Positions 1 through 11,455 of a stretch of 36,775 bases of DNA are shown one piece after another; the stretch's first letter is position 1; each line of letters begins with the position of its first letter. The stretch comes from Ichthyophonus hoferi (taxonomy: Eukaryota; Opisthokonta; Ichthyosporea; Ichthyophonida; Ichthyophonidae). A program made the position numbers and the translations under genes. The stretch is from positions 56,730 through 93,504 of the forward strand of contig NAOQ01000168.1 in assembly GCA_002751075.1 (NCBI GenBank), written 5' to 3'. Under the pieces are notes generated by a model. The model was not told the origin of the DNA. It saw nothing but the letters and a program-made list of their open reading frames with translations, and searched no databases.

Positions 1-205
1 ACACAGACACATACACATACACATACACATACATACATATACATATACACATACACATATACATACACACACACATACACATACACATACATATGCATAT
101 ATATACATGCACACATGCACACATGCATTCACATAAACATATACATACACCATACACATACACATACATATACATATACATACACATACAAAATACACAT
201 ACATC
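1..205. repeat. ACATAC/ACACAT microsatellite
   Basis: Imperfect tandem CA/TA-rich hexamer-type repeat fills the left edge (units such as acatac, acacat, atatac). It lies just beyond the last coding base of the acidic minus-strand gene. If that gene is spliced at its GTAAGG donor, the repeat would be intronic; otherwise it is 3' flank. The open reading frames inside it are repeat artefacts. Confidence 0.9.
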
Positions 206-217
206 ATTTACAAAGCC

Positions 218-3200
218 TTACCCAGGGGATGTAGTAGTAGCCATAGGAGGTAAGGAGGCCCTTCCTGTATTTCTACCTCCCAGCCCAATCCCAGCTAAAT
301 CTAGCCCGTCAAACTCCCCCCATTTACCATTTTTTTTACTGTCCAAGAGAGCCCCATTAGAATACTTGACATTGTCTTCATCTGTCTTTCCCTCTGGCAA
401 TTCCTCTGAATAACCTCTATCTAACCTATCTATACCTCCCTTTTTCGGTGCAATCTCTTGGCTAGGTGTCTTTTGATCGACATGAATTTCTTCTTCAGTT
501 TCCAATAGTAGCGGTTTCAGGAACCCGGGCTTATCTTTAGGGTATTCCTTTGACTGGATATGCGATTTATTACTCGCTCTACGTAATAGAGGCGCACTCT
601 TAGGCCCCGCCTCGGCTAATGCTATATAATCATGATGAGCCTTTTCCCCTTTCATATTAGGGCTAATGACCTCAGGAATACCAGAAGAGGCCTTATGAAA
701 GTTAAATTCTGGAATGACGTCTGTTTTCCTTCTATCTTGATTGGTACTTTTCCGTACGTTGGTCTGACTGGCTGCGTTGACAGGGTGAATAGGAGATGAG
801 TTGTGATTTGGTGAGTGTTGGGAGGTACCTTGAAGTAATTGGTTGAAAAAAACTTGAGTAATCTGGGCCTGGGACTCAGGAATGACCTCTGTAGGTTGGT
901 TGTTGCAGTGGGGTGGGTGGTAGTGTGGTGATGGTGCATGTTAGAATAAATAAGTTATGTGGTGTAAAGTGGGCGAGCGGGCAGTAGGGCATGGGGTATA
1001 GTATATGGTGTAGTGTGGTGTATGGTGTACGAGGTAGTATATAGCGTAGATTATAGTGTATGTATATGTACAGATATGTGGCCGGGGGCAATACTATATA
1101 TATATATATATATATATAGTACACCTATAACGAAAATGCTGTATGATAACTTTGGAGTTCGATACGCACAAGCAAGAAGATATATATTTTACTTAGGTTT
1201 ATCTGTAATAATGTAACCAATCTACTAATAATATGTATCTCTTTTCACCCGCTACGTTAAAGTCCTATGCTAATAAATGGTAACATAAAAGGGTAGAATA
1301 CTCTCTACACTCACCTGACTGATTCATACCAGTTGATTCTCGCATGCCTATGTCTCGGTGTTGTACTTCCTCTTCTCTATATTTCTCTGTGTGTTGTTCC
1401 CTTTTATCTTCTTCCTCAACTACCTCTCTCTCCCTTAGGTCTTGTGTTATCCTGTGTTTCCCCGGTCCAGTCCCAATTTTCTTAGCTGGCTCCAACCACA
1501 TATCATTATTCTCTGTCCCTATGTTCTCGTTCTCCTCTACCACATCTATACTTAAATTTAGGCTTATATCCGATCCACTGTAGTTACTGATGGACCCCAA
1601 GTTATGCATACCCACCCCTGTACCATCCAAGTCACTAAAACTAAGATCATCTGTTACCCCACTAATCTGCAGGTTCAGGTTCTGTTCGTATGTTTCATCT
1701 ACAGCGTCAATCATCTCAAACGAACGATATTCACTACCGTCAACCCCAGGCTGGTCAATATTTACAATATTTTCTTTTCCATTGCCATAGATTTGTTGGC
1801 GATCCTGTTGTAAAGATACTAACTGAGAGGTGTCGATGATGGTGTTTTTTTCATTGTAGTGTGGGTCCTTTTCTTTGAAGTCATCCTTAAAGGTAGGTTG
1901 GTTTGTGCCCAACTTTTCGGGCCGGGCCGGAGGCAGATTCTGATTGGCAGCAGAGAACTCTCTTGATTGGGTAAAGAAGGGAATATCGGCGGATCTTCCA
2001 ATAGATGGCATATCCCTATTGGGAATAATTGGTAAATGTGACGTATCTTTACCAATTTTCATTGGCACAGTCTGCTCTGACTCCATAATGATGGCACTGC
2101 CATGGCGAGTAAACATAGACCCACTATTATTTTCACCATCGGTGATCGAATCATTATGACTATATCCCGCACCACTCGGCCCCATATCTACGCTGTCCCT
2201 GGAGATATTTTTATCCAGCCAATCATATGACACCGATCCAGCCAGATCAGAATCTCCTTCTATCTCCTGCTCTACTCTATTTCCCTCCTCTCCCTCATTC
2301 TCTTCTTTAAACTCAGAATCTATCGATGACAATAGATGCCTGTCTCTATAATCCGTTATACTATTCTCCATATCCTCTTCTACATCTCTTGCGGGTTCTA
2401 ATTGGCGGGATTGGTTTAGATAATCCATATGTGTATCCCTCACTTCCCTCTGTGGCATATATAGATTCTCCTTTTGAAACGTATTTGGAATATGCCCCTG
2501 TATCGCAGTAGAAACGACCTCAAATTGTGAAACAGAATCATTTGACGTACCCAAACTGTATCCATCTCCATAGTTATCACGATCACGAATTTCTAACTTC
2601 CCCTCATATTCGGTCATATTTACCATGTCTACTTGCTGTTGTATTTGATCATACATCGAGCCAGCCACTCCACTTTCAGTCCACGAATCTCCCCCTGTCT
2701 CTATTTCACTACTCTCTTCCACCTCCTTTCCCCTCCCATGGTCGGCCATGGTATACTCGGGATAACTAAAATTGCTACCGTTGCTATCGTTTACACCTGA
2801 TGCAGTCATCGATTGGCCATCTGTCAGCAACCCATTGTTCTGGGTGTTATCATGGTAATGAGAAAGATCTGTATCCTCATCCTCGTCAGGGGAGAGCATG
2901 GAATCTTCCTCTGGGATATCTGAACGACCAACGAGGGAAGCAATTAGAGAAAGAAAGGAAGTGGTATATAATGCAAGTGTAGAAGGTGAGATAATGGTAG
3001 CAAGATAAATATATCTATGGATAGAAGGAAGGAGTAAAGACCTATTCCTGGCTGAAATTGCATTCAATCCTATTGACATGAAAATGTTGGCGTGTCCCGG
3101 TGTGTGCTAATAGATATGTGTATGTGACAACAGCTACCCCCTCAATTGCACTCTCTTTCTCAACAATCAGGTGCTTCCGTATCAAATGTCAGTAGACATC

Positions 3201-4064
3201 CAGCCCCCACTTGCATGCATACATGTTAAAGAAAATAAGTATGACCCCATATAAGCATATGTCTGTCATTCGCCCCATATATATATCCCTGCCTAAAAGT
3301 ACATACATACAAAGGATTTACCTAGTACCCACTCTCCAGCTTAAAAACACACTTAAATATACCATATAATATCAATTCGGCATTACAATATCATCGTTTA
3401 CATGCGCATATAAAGACAGGTATTGATTTAATCGCGTACTACTACATATATATCAATTATCTTACCAGCCAGCATTCGTCTTAAGGCAGTGTGCCTTTCC
3501 ATGTCAACTTCGTCAACTTCATCTTCTTCAGTACCATGTTGCAAATTAAACAGACCACCGTCTAGTCCCAACTTCTGTTAAGGGTATTTTCAAGAAGATT
3601 TGGTTATGTGATGTATACGATGAAGTGTTGGAACAAATGATACAGAATTAAAGTGTAAATTTGGGTATAAAGGCTGGTGGGCAGGCAGTTGTGTTCCCAA
3701 ACGTAACAGTTTTTTTCATCCCCCTGTATATATGTATATGTGCAGATTGAGTATGTACGTATACCTATAAAACATCTCGCTGACTAATTGAATGCTAAGT
3801 TTAAGTGTGTATTTTTGTCCGTAAGTATATACAAATAAATATGTAAGTGTCTTAGCAGATTTTGATGTTTCATAAGTCCTATTACTTTAAAATTTAAAGC
3901 CTAAATATCTGAAGTGCGTGCCTTTGGAATAACAAAAAACAAACATCAAATTAACTACCATCTCTCTTATAGAGGTCTGGTAAAGAAGATTTTATAGCAA
4001 AACATACCTGTAATTCCAGGTGAAGGGAGCCAGAGGGACCACTTTGATCTTCAAAAACATTCAT
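218..4064 (-). CDS. Acidic low-complexity protein of unknown family, four exons, possibly continuing past the left edge
   Basis: Function not recognised. My exon model (minus strand): 4064-4008, 3574-3466, 2919-1315 and 888-218. Splice signals are clear: CAG|GTATG, CTTAACAG, G|GTAAG, a pyrimidine-rich CGTTCAG, CAG|GTGAGT, CCTACAG. Phases agree at every junction (0, 1, 1). The start ATG at 4064 has an in-frame TAG 15 bases upstream. The product begins MNVFEDQSGPSGSLHLELQ and is about 813 residues: acidic, rich in Ser, Asn, Asp and Glu, with no membrane segment, signal peptide or known domain visible, so largely disordered. Exon 3 alone codes about 535 residues. The frame ends at TAA 218-220, but that TAA sits inside a strong donor (CTGG|GTAAGG), so the gene may be spliced onward and be 3'-truncated by the window edge. 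Introns hold low-complexity GT-rich and TA-repeat DNA. The exon model is strong; the product's role is unknown. Confidence 0.8.
889..1314 (-). other. Intron 3 of the acidic gene, GT-rich low-complexity DNA
   Basis: Bounded by donor GTGAGT (1314-1309 on minus) and acceptor CCTACAG (ending at 889). On the plus strand it is a run of gtgtagtgtggtgtatggtg-like sequence followed by a (TA)n tract at about 1095-1119. No independent gene seen. Confidence 0.75.
1095..1119. repeat. (TA)n microsatellite
   Basis: About 12 uninterrupted TA dinucleotides within an intron of the acidic minus-strand gene. Confidence 0.9.
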
Positions 4065-4981
4065 TCTTAACACTCTCTATACAATTATAATATACTAAAT
4101 TAAAATCCTCTTTCTCCTCAATCAAAACATGATGTATACACACATATGTCTAGTTATAGGGTCTCAAAATATGTTTATATGTTTAAATGTCCATATCCTT
4201 TTGATATACAACAATCCGCCGCTAAATTAATACTATACATTTAACCTAACGGGCGAATTCACATCTCAATCGTAATGATTGGCTAATAATATTCAAAAAG
4301 CTATTTTACGCATTTGGGTTAGGTTATACCAACAAAATGCCTTACTTTAAACAGGGCTGTTATTTGTTCAATCCTAATGAGGTATTGTAGCGGCAAGCCA
4401 TCCCATTGGTTTCACTATTGTGAACGCTGGTGTTGTTTGAGTTCAGTTTGTGCCATCCTAAATAACTGGCTAGACTCTTACCATTATGATTTTCAGGGGG
4501 ACATTATAGATTTAAAAAAAAATATGTAATTAACTTAATATTCAGTGTTTCTTTTTTACTGATAACAATCAATTTTTGTGATCGGTTCAATGTTAGTTAA
4601 TTGCATAACGTTTTTTAATTGCATAATGCTTTCAATCTGGTAAATTGATTTGTCAATACATATTATGCGAGCAGTTAAACCAATGAGGTAGTTATCTAAG
4701 AGCCATGTTAGTAAGGATACATTAGAATTGAATTATCAGATAGGATCGGAGAAAGTATAAAGAGCAAAAACAACCAATAATAAACGCTGTTCTCAGTCAT
4801 TAAAATTTACGGTTCTCAGTTATCAATATATGTTTAATTTATGAGTTTTATGTTTTTTATACTATGTCTATAGTTGTCAAAGAGTTTGAAGTAGATAATT
4901 CAGATATTTTACTGGAAGGCTGACTAGTTGAGTCTGATTGCAATTCTTCTTACAATAATAATATCGTAACTATATATACAC
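4065..4981. other. Upstream region of the acidic gene, no gene seen
   Basis: AT-rich sequence 5' of the minus-strand start at 4064. It must include that gene's promoter, but I see no clear TATA box or initiator. No coding region supported on either strand. Confidence 0.5.
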
Positions 4982-5173
4982 ATGCACATTGTAGATCACA
5001 GTTATTATATATACAATAAATCGCCAAGTAAGAAGCTAAACGCTTCCTTCATTGAACATCAGAAAAAAATGCAAAGGCAGCTAACAAGGGCTTTAGCTTG
5101 TCCTTTACTTGACGACGACTACTTGATAGAACTCAGTACACCAGATACTAGTCCTATTTCCAATAATTTGTAG
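4982..5173 (+). CDS. Small ORF or terminal exon, uncertain
   Basis: A 63-codon frame in AT-rich intergenic DNA. Its second half has a protein-like composition (KKMQRQLTRALACPLLDDDY, then IELSTPDTSP), unlike the hydrophobic or Asn/Ile/Tyr-rich chance frames nearby. An AG acceptor-like site (acattgtag) lies just inside the frame near 4994, so it could be the last exon of an unseen plus-strand gene. No upstream exon, domain or homologue is recognised. Chance occurrence remains likely at this length. Confidence 0.2.
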   Translation: MHIVDHSYYIYNKSPSKKLNASFIEHQKKMQRQLTRALACPLLDDDYLIELSTPDTSPISNNL

Positions 5174-5936
5174 TAATGACCTTTATGCAATGTTCATTAT
5201 TTTAGTAGTGACACTTATTATTGATATTTTTATCGTTATTAAAATCTTACTATTTATATATAGACATTCATATTGACATGTTCAACATTTATCTGGTATT
5301 TCATTTTATGCGAGTTAAACCATAATACATACTAGGAAACCAATCTAGTTGTAAGTTAAGTATTAGGGGATCATAAATGATGCTTCATACATATCGGTCA
5401 AACCCCATACTGGTGCACAGGAAAGCCCAAAGCAAAACCGTACAGTTAGAAGTGCTAATATTATATAGAAACAAACCCTTAAAAAGTGAATATAAGCTTT
5501 AATCCAATACTTAGCTAGTCGTCATGACTATAATTACTAGCTGCTGAACGGTCATTTGGACCACAACTATAAAACCAAAACTTGATTCTGTATCAAGGAC
5601 TGAAAGTTTTAAACAAGACTAAATACTGTGTATACACTGAAAACGGTCTTTTTAAAAATTTAAATATGACTAGAAACCAAATGCCATGCTCTTTCGAATA
5701 TGACATTACCAAAATGTAAGCTTTTATTCATTCCCATCATTTACGCTTAGTTCATAAGAACTGACAAGAAAGTGGAAGTTTCACTCTCTTCCGACTTTGT
5801 AGAATCATCTTTTTTAGATTTCGTTTCACCTGACAATACTCTATTCAGTAGATATCAATCTTAAGTCAGCCTCGAATGATAGATACATTTAGATCTACGA
5901 GCTCAGAGGACTGAGCTTCTTTTGATCCACTTTACG
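5174..5936. other. Intergenic, nothing recognised
   Basis: AT-rich sequence without a supportable gene, RNA or repeat array. Confidence 0.5.
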
Positions 5937-6215
5937 GCCATAGCTACTATTAACCTATGTAATTAGATTGTTACGTGCGTCAGCCCACCAGAATTAATCT
6001 TGTCATTATTACTCAAGAGGCCAAATCTTGGCCTACTATTAAAGAATGTAATTAAATTTAAATGTGCATCAGTCCACTAGAATTAATCTTGTCATTATCA
6101 TCCTACTCAAAAAAGGCCAAATATTGGCCTACTATTAAAGAATTAATTAAATTTATACGAGTATCAGTCCACCATAATTAGTCTCATTAAAATTTTCCTA
6201 CTCATAAGAGGTCAA
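5937..6215. repeat. Three-copy ~90 bp diverged tandem repeat
   Basis: Copies start at ctactatta near 5944, 6033 and 6129 (periods 89 and 96). Shared blocks in order: ctactatta, taattaaattt-like, atcagtccac, attaatcttgtcattat, then actca(a)gaggcc. The copies differ by many substitutions and indels, so the array is old. An inverted relative lies at about 6652-6745. Confidence 0.75.
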
Positions 6216-6651
6216 AAACAACTGTAGGAAGGACATGTTAATCTATCATGTGAATCATGCTGTATGATTAGAAAATCCAAGGCATAATCTTGTCCTATTT
6301 TATTCCAATCAAACAGTAACATTGTTCCATCAACTCAGTTATTTACGTAAGCTTACAAGTAATACTCAGCTGGTGAGAGTATCCCTAAGATAGAGCAAGC
6401 TGCTAAGAAACAAAGAGCTAGATAGAGGAGTGAGATAAAGATGGACATGCTTATTTTGCATCAATGGTAAAGTTACTATAGATCTATTGGTTTGTATAAG
6501 TGAATGACTAATTAATCTAGCAATTAAGTCAAAGAGTTTTTAAAAAAATAATTGTCACATATTGCTTATGATTTTTTCCTTCTTCTCAAAGATTTTAATT
6601 AGCACTCCTTGATTGATTTGTTAATAAATTACTATAAAATTATTGCTTCAA

Positions 6652-6745
6652 GTGGACTGATACTTGTATAAGTGCTATTATATGGGCTGATGGGTCAGAA
6701 TTTGACCTTGTAAGATGGTGATAATAATGGCAAGATTAATGACAT
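6652..6745 (-). repeat. Inverted relative of the 5937-6215 repeat
   Basis: Bases 6652-6670 are the reverse complement of 6154-6172 with one mismatch in 19. The block near 6721-6741 is the reverse complement of the attaatcttgtcattatta block of copy one with about two differences. Together with the left array it could form a fold-back structure with a loop of roughly 450 bases. Confidence 0.55.
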
Positions 6746-8234
6746 CTTTGGTCAAATCTGATTTTGATTGAATTATTGGTCAATTTTGATCAACAGCTAA
6801 TCTATGACTTTTGTATCTGATTACAAGCATGTATGGAAAGATGACAAACTAGTATTTAGATCTATATTGACAATGATTTACTTTATGTTATGGCCAAAAC
6901 TAATTTGAATTAAATACCAGAACCCACGTAAATATTGTAAGATCTCCCTTATATTCCTTATAAACTCACTAGTCTTATGTCTTCATGAGTATCCTATGAA
7001 ATATACATAACGTAGCATGTGAATTCCCTATTAGTACGTCTATGTTTTACCTCACAATTGAGTTTTGCATTTACTATTTTTATATTGTTATAAAATGAGT
7101 AAGGCTATTTACTTAATAATCTTAAGCCTCAGTATCCTGAGTATGAATTTATAACCTAGACATTGCACATTCCAAGAGCCAGTGTACGTTAAAGACAGTT
7201 TGGTGGCCTATATCACTATAACTTGTCTTTTTTATTTGTGCTACTATGGATTCTTTAAATTAAATTTATATTATGGTTATTTTTCTTAGACATCCTGCCT
7301 ATGGCAAGTTCTGTCGACTTGCTCGATATTAAAAACGTGTCTTAGCCAATCTGTACTCCGGTTATACAAAGGGGGCACGTTAAAAGTGCATCCTAATTTG
7401 GTATTCTCCCTCCCTCTACACAAATATAGGTCACAGGAGCACTCCTGTTCCTGTCTCTACTTATTATTCTCAAAAATTTGGAATGATCCATACGATGTAG
7501 GGCTAACCACTCTTTATGCCAGAGACTAGGCGGGCAGCAATCTGCCCATATTGCATGAACTCACTGATAGATAAATAGATATATATGGAACCACCCTGAG
7601 ATAGTAGTGTAATCACTTAGCATCTAGTGTTAGAACATAATATTAAGTGCTAAAAAGGTAGGTATTTGGAAGCATTTAAATCATGCTACACCAAGAAAAA
7701 GATTCAATTGCTAAACTAAACCTCGACCGTTATAATTAGTTCTAACATTTCATTTGTGATTTTTGCCAATATTTTCAACCAATTGGAAGCTGCTAACTGC
7801 ACATTTAAGCTCCAACAATTTTTATTTTCTAAAGTAATGTTACTTACACTGGGTTCTAAATAATCGTGGTGACCTAACAACAAGTCGGTGAACATGATAT
7901 ATAGTCTCTTGATACAGGATAATCCAAAGGGATAATCTTGGTAGTACTTATTCATAACTAAAACTTACCTCCTGCCATTCTAACCTAAAGAACAATATAC
8001 CTTTTAAAACTTGATAAAAACAAGTACAATGAAAAATGTCCACGTCATTTGCATTCCTATATATGACCAAATTAAGAACATTTAAACAAAACTCCAACAT
8101 GCAGTAAGAGGTATATATTATTAAGTTATTCCCTTGGTTTACAAAACCATATTTAATGTAATAAACATTGGGAGATTATGTCAGACAAATTTTATAATAT
8201 CGTAGAAATAGTAGATTTATTAAATAGTTTGATG
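6746..8234. other. Intergenic, one weak exon-like ORF
   Basis: AT-rich. A somewhat GC-richer stretch at 7290-7560 has short protein-like frames on the minus strand, but none is long or clean enough to call. The 7716-7955 minus ORF is listed separately. Confidence 0.5.
7716..7955 (-). CDS. Possible isolated exon or chance ORF
   Basis: A 79-codon minus-strand frame starting MNKYYQDYPFGLSCIKRLY. The first 36 codons look protein-like and end at a strong donor-type sequence (CCCAGT|GTAAGTAAC). Another GGAG|GTAAGT lies just upstream. The part after the donor is Asn/Leu/Ile-rich, as expected of read-through into an intron. I found no partner exons and no recognisable domain, so this is a weak candidate. 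Confidence 0.2.
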   Translation of the reverse strand: MNKYYQDYPFGLSCIKRLYIMFTDLLLGHHDYLEPSVSNITLENKNCWSLNVQLAASNWLKILAKITNEMLELIITVEV

Positions 8235-8387
8235 AGCACTGGCTGAATTATATTGGCTTACTACATGCACCGGTTATAGGTTATAGTGGCTTACTACGTG
8301 CACCGGTTGGATTATAGTGGCTTACTACATGCACCGGTTGGATTATAGTGGCTTACTACGTGCACTGGCTGGATCGTATTGGCTTCC
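8235..8387. repeat. 31 bp minisatellite, about four units
   Basis: Unit approximately attatagtggcttactac followed by RTGCACCGGTTGG (31 bp). Three well-matched copies follow a diverged first copy, with a partial copy at the right end (atcgtattggcttcc). The variable base gives CATG, CGTG, CATG, CGTG in successive units. GC- and CpG-richer than the surrounding DNA. Confidence 0.85.
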
Positions 8388-9458
8388 AGAAACATTATGA
8401 CCAATACTTCGCTTTTCGGAAAGACATTAATAATATTTTGTCAGTTTTATATAGTATTTGTTATTGATAAATATATTATTATTAGAAATATAATGTTAGA
8501 CGTTTTATTTAACAAAACAATATAGTATATATTATATCTATTATCTATAGTAACAAACTTTGTTTACTTAACAGATTTATCTAGAATACTTCTAATTAAC
8601 TCGGGCTAAATTTTAAAAGATAAGCCCCTAAACTAGGGTATATATATCTGACTGCAATTCATAAATAAATTAGCAATTATGGCTTACATAATTCCGGAAT
8701 CATTTTTTTAAGTACTTCTAGTAACAGAATAAACTTAGTGTTTAGGAAGTAGTCATAATGACAAGTGCTCAAGATATCTCTGCTACTCAACTCGGGATAC
8801 CTCCAGAGTTTTCAGAAAGGAGACGGATTACAGTGTAAAATTATACACACTCCTCACTTTTACTGAACCTCACCATTATGCAAGGCTAACATACCACAGA
8901 CAATCAACTATCTATACTGTTGATCTCAGCATGTGTTATAGTCATGATTTCATCAATTTGTTCTGTATTACAGTCAATAATGGCAAGCCGGCCATCTTAT
9001 TAAAAACGAACGAACTTTAATCATTATCATTGCACAACCAAGAATGTGGGTCTTGCTGCAGAGATGCTATATATTCATAAATATAGCATACCATATGTAA
9101 ACTACTAAACAATCTAGTAATTGAATGACTACTTGGCAAGATGATTAATAATCCATCATTCATTAATTAGTTAATTAGTTACAACTATCTATTTTCACCA
9201 TGTTGTATATAGGAAACTATATTCGACAACTACGCCTACTATATTGAAGTGTAGTATTCTTCATAATTAGCCTGATTTCACATAACATTATATAGCAGCA
9301 GTTTTTCGAAATAATTAATTAATGTTGAAACCAACTAAAACATGGTATTCCTGTTGTTACTCTTTTTGTACATCATTCGACATAATCTTTATATGGATAT
9401 CTGGATATGCATTGCGTGTACATATCCGATTGTCTTATTTTTAATTAGTACCAATAAT

Positions 9459-9482
9459 AACTCGGATTCCGATTCCCGAGTT
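9459..9482. repeat. Small perfect inverted repeat
   Basis: Arms aactcgg and ccgagtt (7 bp, perfect) around a 10-base spacer. No function assigned. Confidence 0.5.
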
Positions 9483-10162
9483 AAAATTATTTTGATTGGA
9501 TTAGCTTACATCACAAGAATTAAACAATGGAAGCGCCGCAAAAGGCATGCAATCAGAGCTAGGATCTACATAGGATAACTTAAAACCTTATTGGTTTACT
9601 AATCAATCGAGAGGCAAGTGCCATGTTCACCCGAGTCTAGCTTCATATGCTACATATTTTTTTTTTAGAAAGATAAATATTTTCAATATTTTAAAAAGAC
9701 CATAAGAAATTTCTTATCTACCACCCGTTTGATTTGGTCTGAGATTAATTGCCCTTTCCGGAAAATAAGTGAATCAATATCAGTAATCGTACAATCATTG
9801 TGCATTTCTAAGTAGGCTTACGTGAATCAATTACCGAGGAATCCCTAAATATTTCTTATGGATCTGAGCAAAATTACTGCCATTGCTTTTTATTAAAGAA
9901 AAGATGTAGGGCTGTACGCTTGTTGATTATCATTAATACTAAAATAGTGATACTAATTCTAAATGTTTGTTTATTTTTGATAAAAATTCAAATACACAAA
10001 ACTTACAATATTATCCATTAGGGAAGCCAGCTACCGTTATTAAGTCTTTATCATAAACTACTAGATTTCCATATTTAGTTAAATATTTGAAAAATATTCT
10101 CCTTGACTAACTTAATATCCTATTACATGTCTAACTTAATAGATATATCTTATCATAAAGAT

Positions 10163-10200
10163 ACGCCATATATTGCTTAAAATACAACAATATATGCGTC
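10163..10200. repeat. Imperfect hairpin
   Basis: Arms acgccatatattg and caatatatgcgt pair over 12 bp with one bulged base, around a loop of about 13 bases. No recognised RNA family. Confidence 0.45.
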
Positions 10201-11425
10201 ATAGGTTTAGGAGGATTGTTTTACGTCATGTAATCATTAATTTACTATTGGCTGAAGGAAAAGAGAGTGAGCTCTGGGCAGCTTAAAATAAAGTATTATA
10301 TCTTTTATTTGCTCTATTAAAATGGTTGAATGAAAATAAGACAACATAATGCTATTTAAGGAAATATTTTTTCTTGGGTAACAATAATATATATTTTTCT
10401 TACAAAAAAAACATGTGTGCATTACATAATATTTGAGCAGCAAAAATTTAATGTGAATCTTAAAATAAATTGTTTTGAGCGCGGCTTACTGAGTCTATTT
10501 CCAAAAACATCTGTTTACCGGATGATAATACGTTATAACGTTATAACCTGTCACACCAACAATATCATTTGAGCGCACCCCATATCACGATACTAAAGTG
10601 CCACCTAAGTAAAGTTATCTAATGATGAGTTGAAACCTTATAAGCCAATTGTATAAATGATTTAAATTTACGATAGCTAGTCTGCGGTAAATATTTCTCC
10701 TTAAAACTACCAATAGTAACAAGCCCACGTGCCCGTTCTTTTTTCAAAAAGCAATAATTTTCAATATATGCGCGAAGAAACTTTAGCATAAAATAAAAAC
10801 TCGTTTTTTAAACGATAAATAAATAATAGTATAATTTAAAATATGATTGTATAAATTTTGTTTAAGAAATAATAAATTTTTAGCACATTAGTACAGATAT
10901 TATGCCAGACTTAAACTTTATTTAAACGGCTAGGGGGATCTTTTGGGGTTTTTTCTATTTTTTACATAACAATATAGAAATTATGGAAGATGATATTCTA
11001 AGGAGCCAGATACTCCTGAGAGGCTCCAACTACATTGCCTTCCTCTGTTTTTGTGCACCAGTGCTTAGCTAGCTACAAAATGTTTTTTTGTGAAAGCTCA
11101 CTTTTTTTTGGCGCGAGTTTCTAAATTCTGTTTTTGCTTTTGTGTTACAAGTCTATTTTCTTCACTATTATTGTTATTTTTAATTATTATTTACGATAAA
11201 TTATTTAAAATCTGCCGGCTATATTTAAAAAAATCCAAAAATTATATCAACTTCAGTGTGTATTTTAGAAAGCAAAAGGTTTTTTCTTAAATAACGTCAG
11301 TTATGTCATTTTTTGTTAAGCTGGCAACATACTTTCTTGTTTATATCGTCCACTCCGTTGACAGGGAGTTATATTGGCATTTTATATACGTTTAGATAAA
11401 CAGATCTTTCTTTACTTCCTTTAAA

Positions 11426-11440
11426 AGGTCTTTTTGACCT
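11426..11440. promoter_or_regulatory. AGGTC-TTTTT-GACCT inverted repeat in the 5' leader
   Basis: Perfect 5-bp arms with a T5 spacer, ending 15 bases before the zinc-finger ATG. It could be a protein-binding palindrome or a small mRNA hairpin close to the start codon. Function is inferred only. Confidence 0.35.
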
Positions 11441-11455
11441 AAAACACTTGGGAAG

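Larger units (their letters stand above)
8388..11455. other. Upstream region of the zinc-finger gene, no gene seen
   Basis: Strongly AT-rich. ORFs of 60-80 codons here (for example 9342-9578 and 11090-11290) have Leu/Phe/Tyr/Ile-rich compositions expected by chance. Small inverted repeats occur at 9459-9482 and 10163-10200. The promoter and 5' UTR of the zinc-finger gene should lie in the last part. Confidence 0.5.

Noticed and set aside
1-205. Telomere-like repeat at the left edge
   Set aside because: Units are mixed ACATAC/ACACAT, not a known telomere motif; ordinary microsatellite.
1344-2982. Several plus-strand frames opposite the acidic gene
   Set aside because: Shadow frames of the large minus-strand exon; no splice or start support.
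7290-7560. Short minus-strand frames with a CPLC motif resembling a LINE or zinc-knuckle tail
   Set aside because: Frames are short and interrupted, with no reverse transcriptase or endonuclease motif nearby; too weak to call.
9342-9578. 78-codon plus-strand frame with a hydrophobic start
   Set aside because: Composition expected by chance in AT-rich DNA; its Ser/Asp part overlaps a small inverted repeat; no splice partners.
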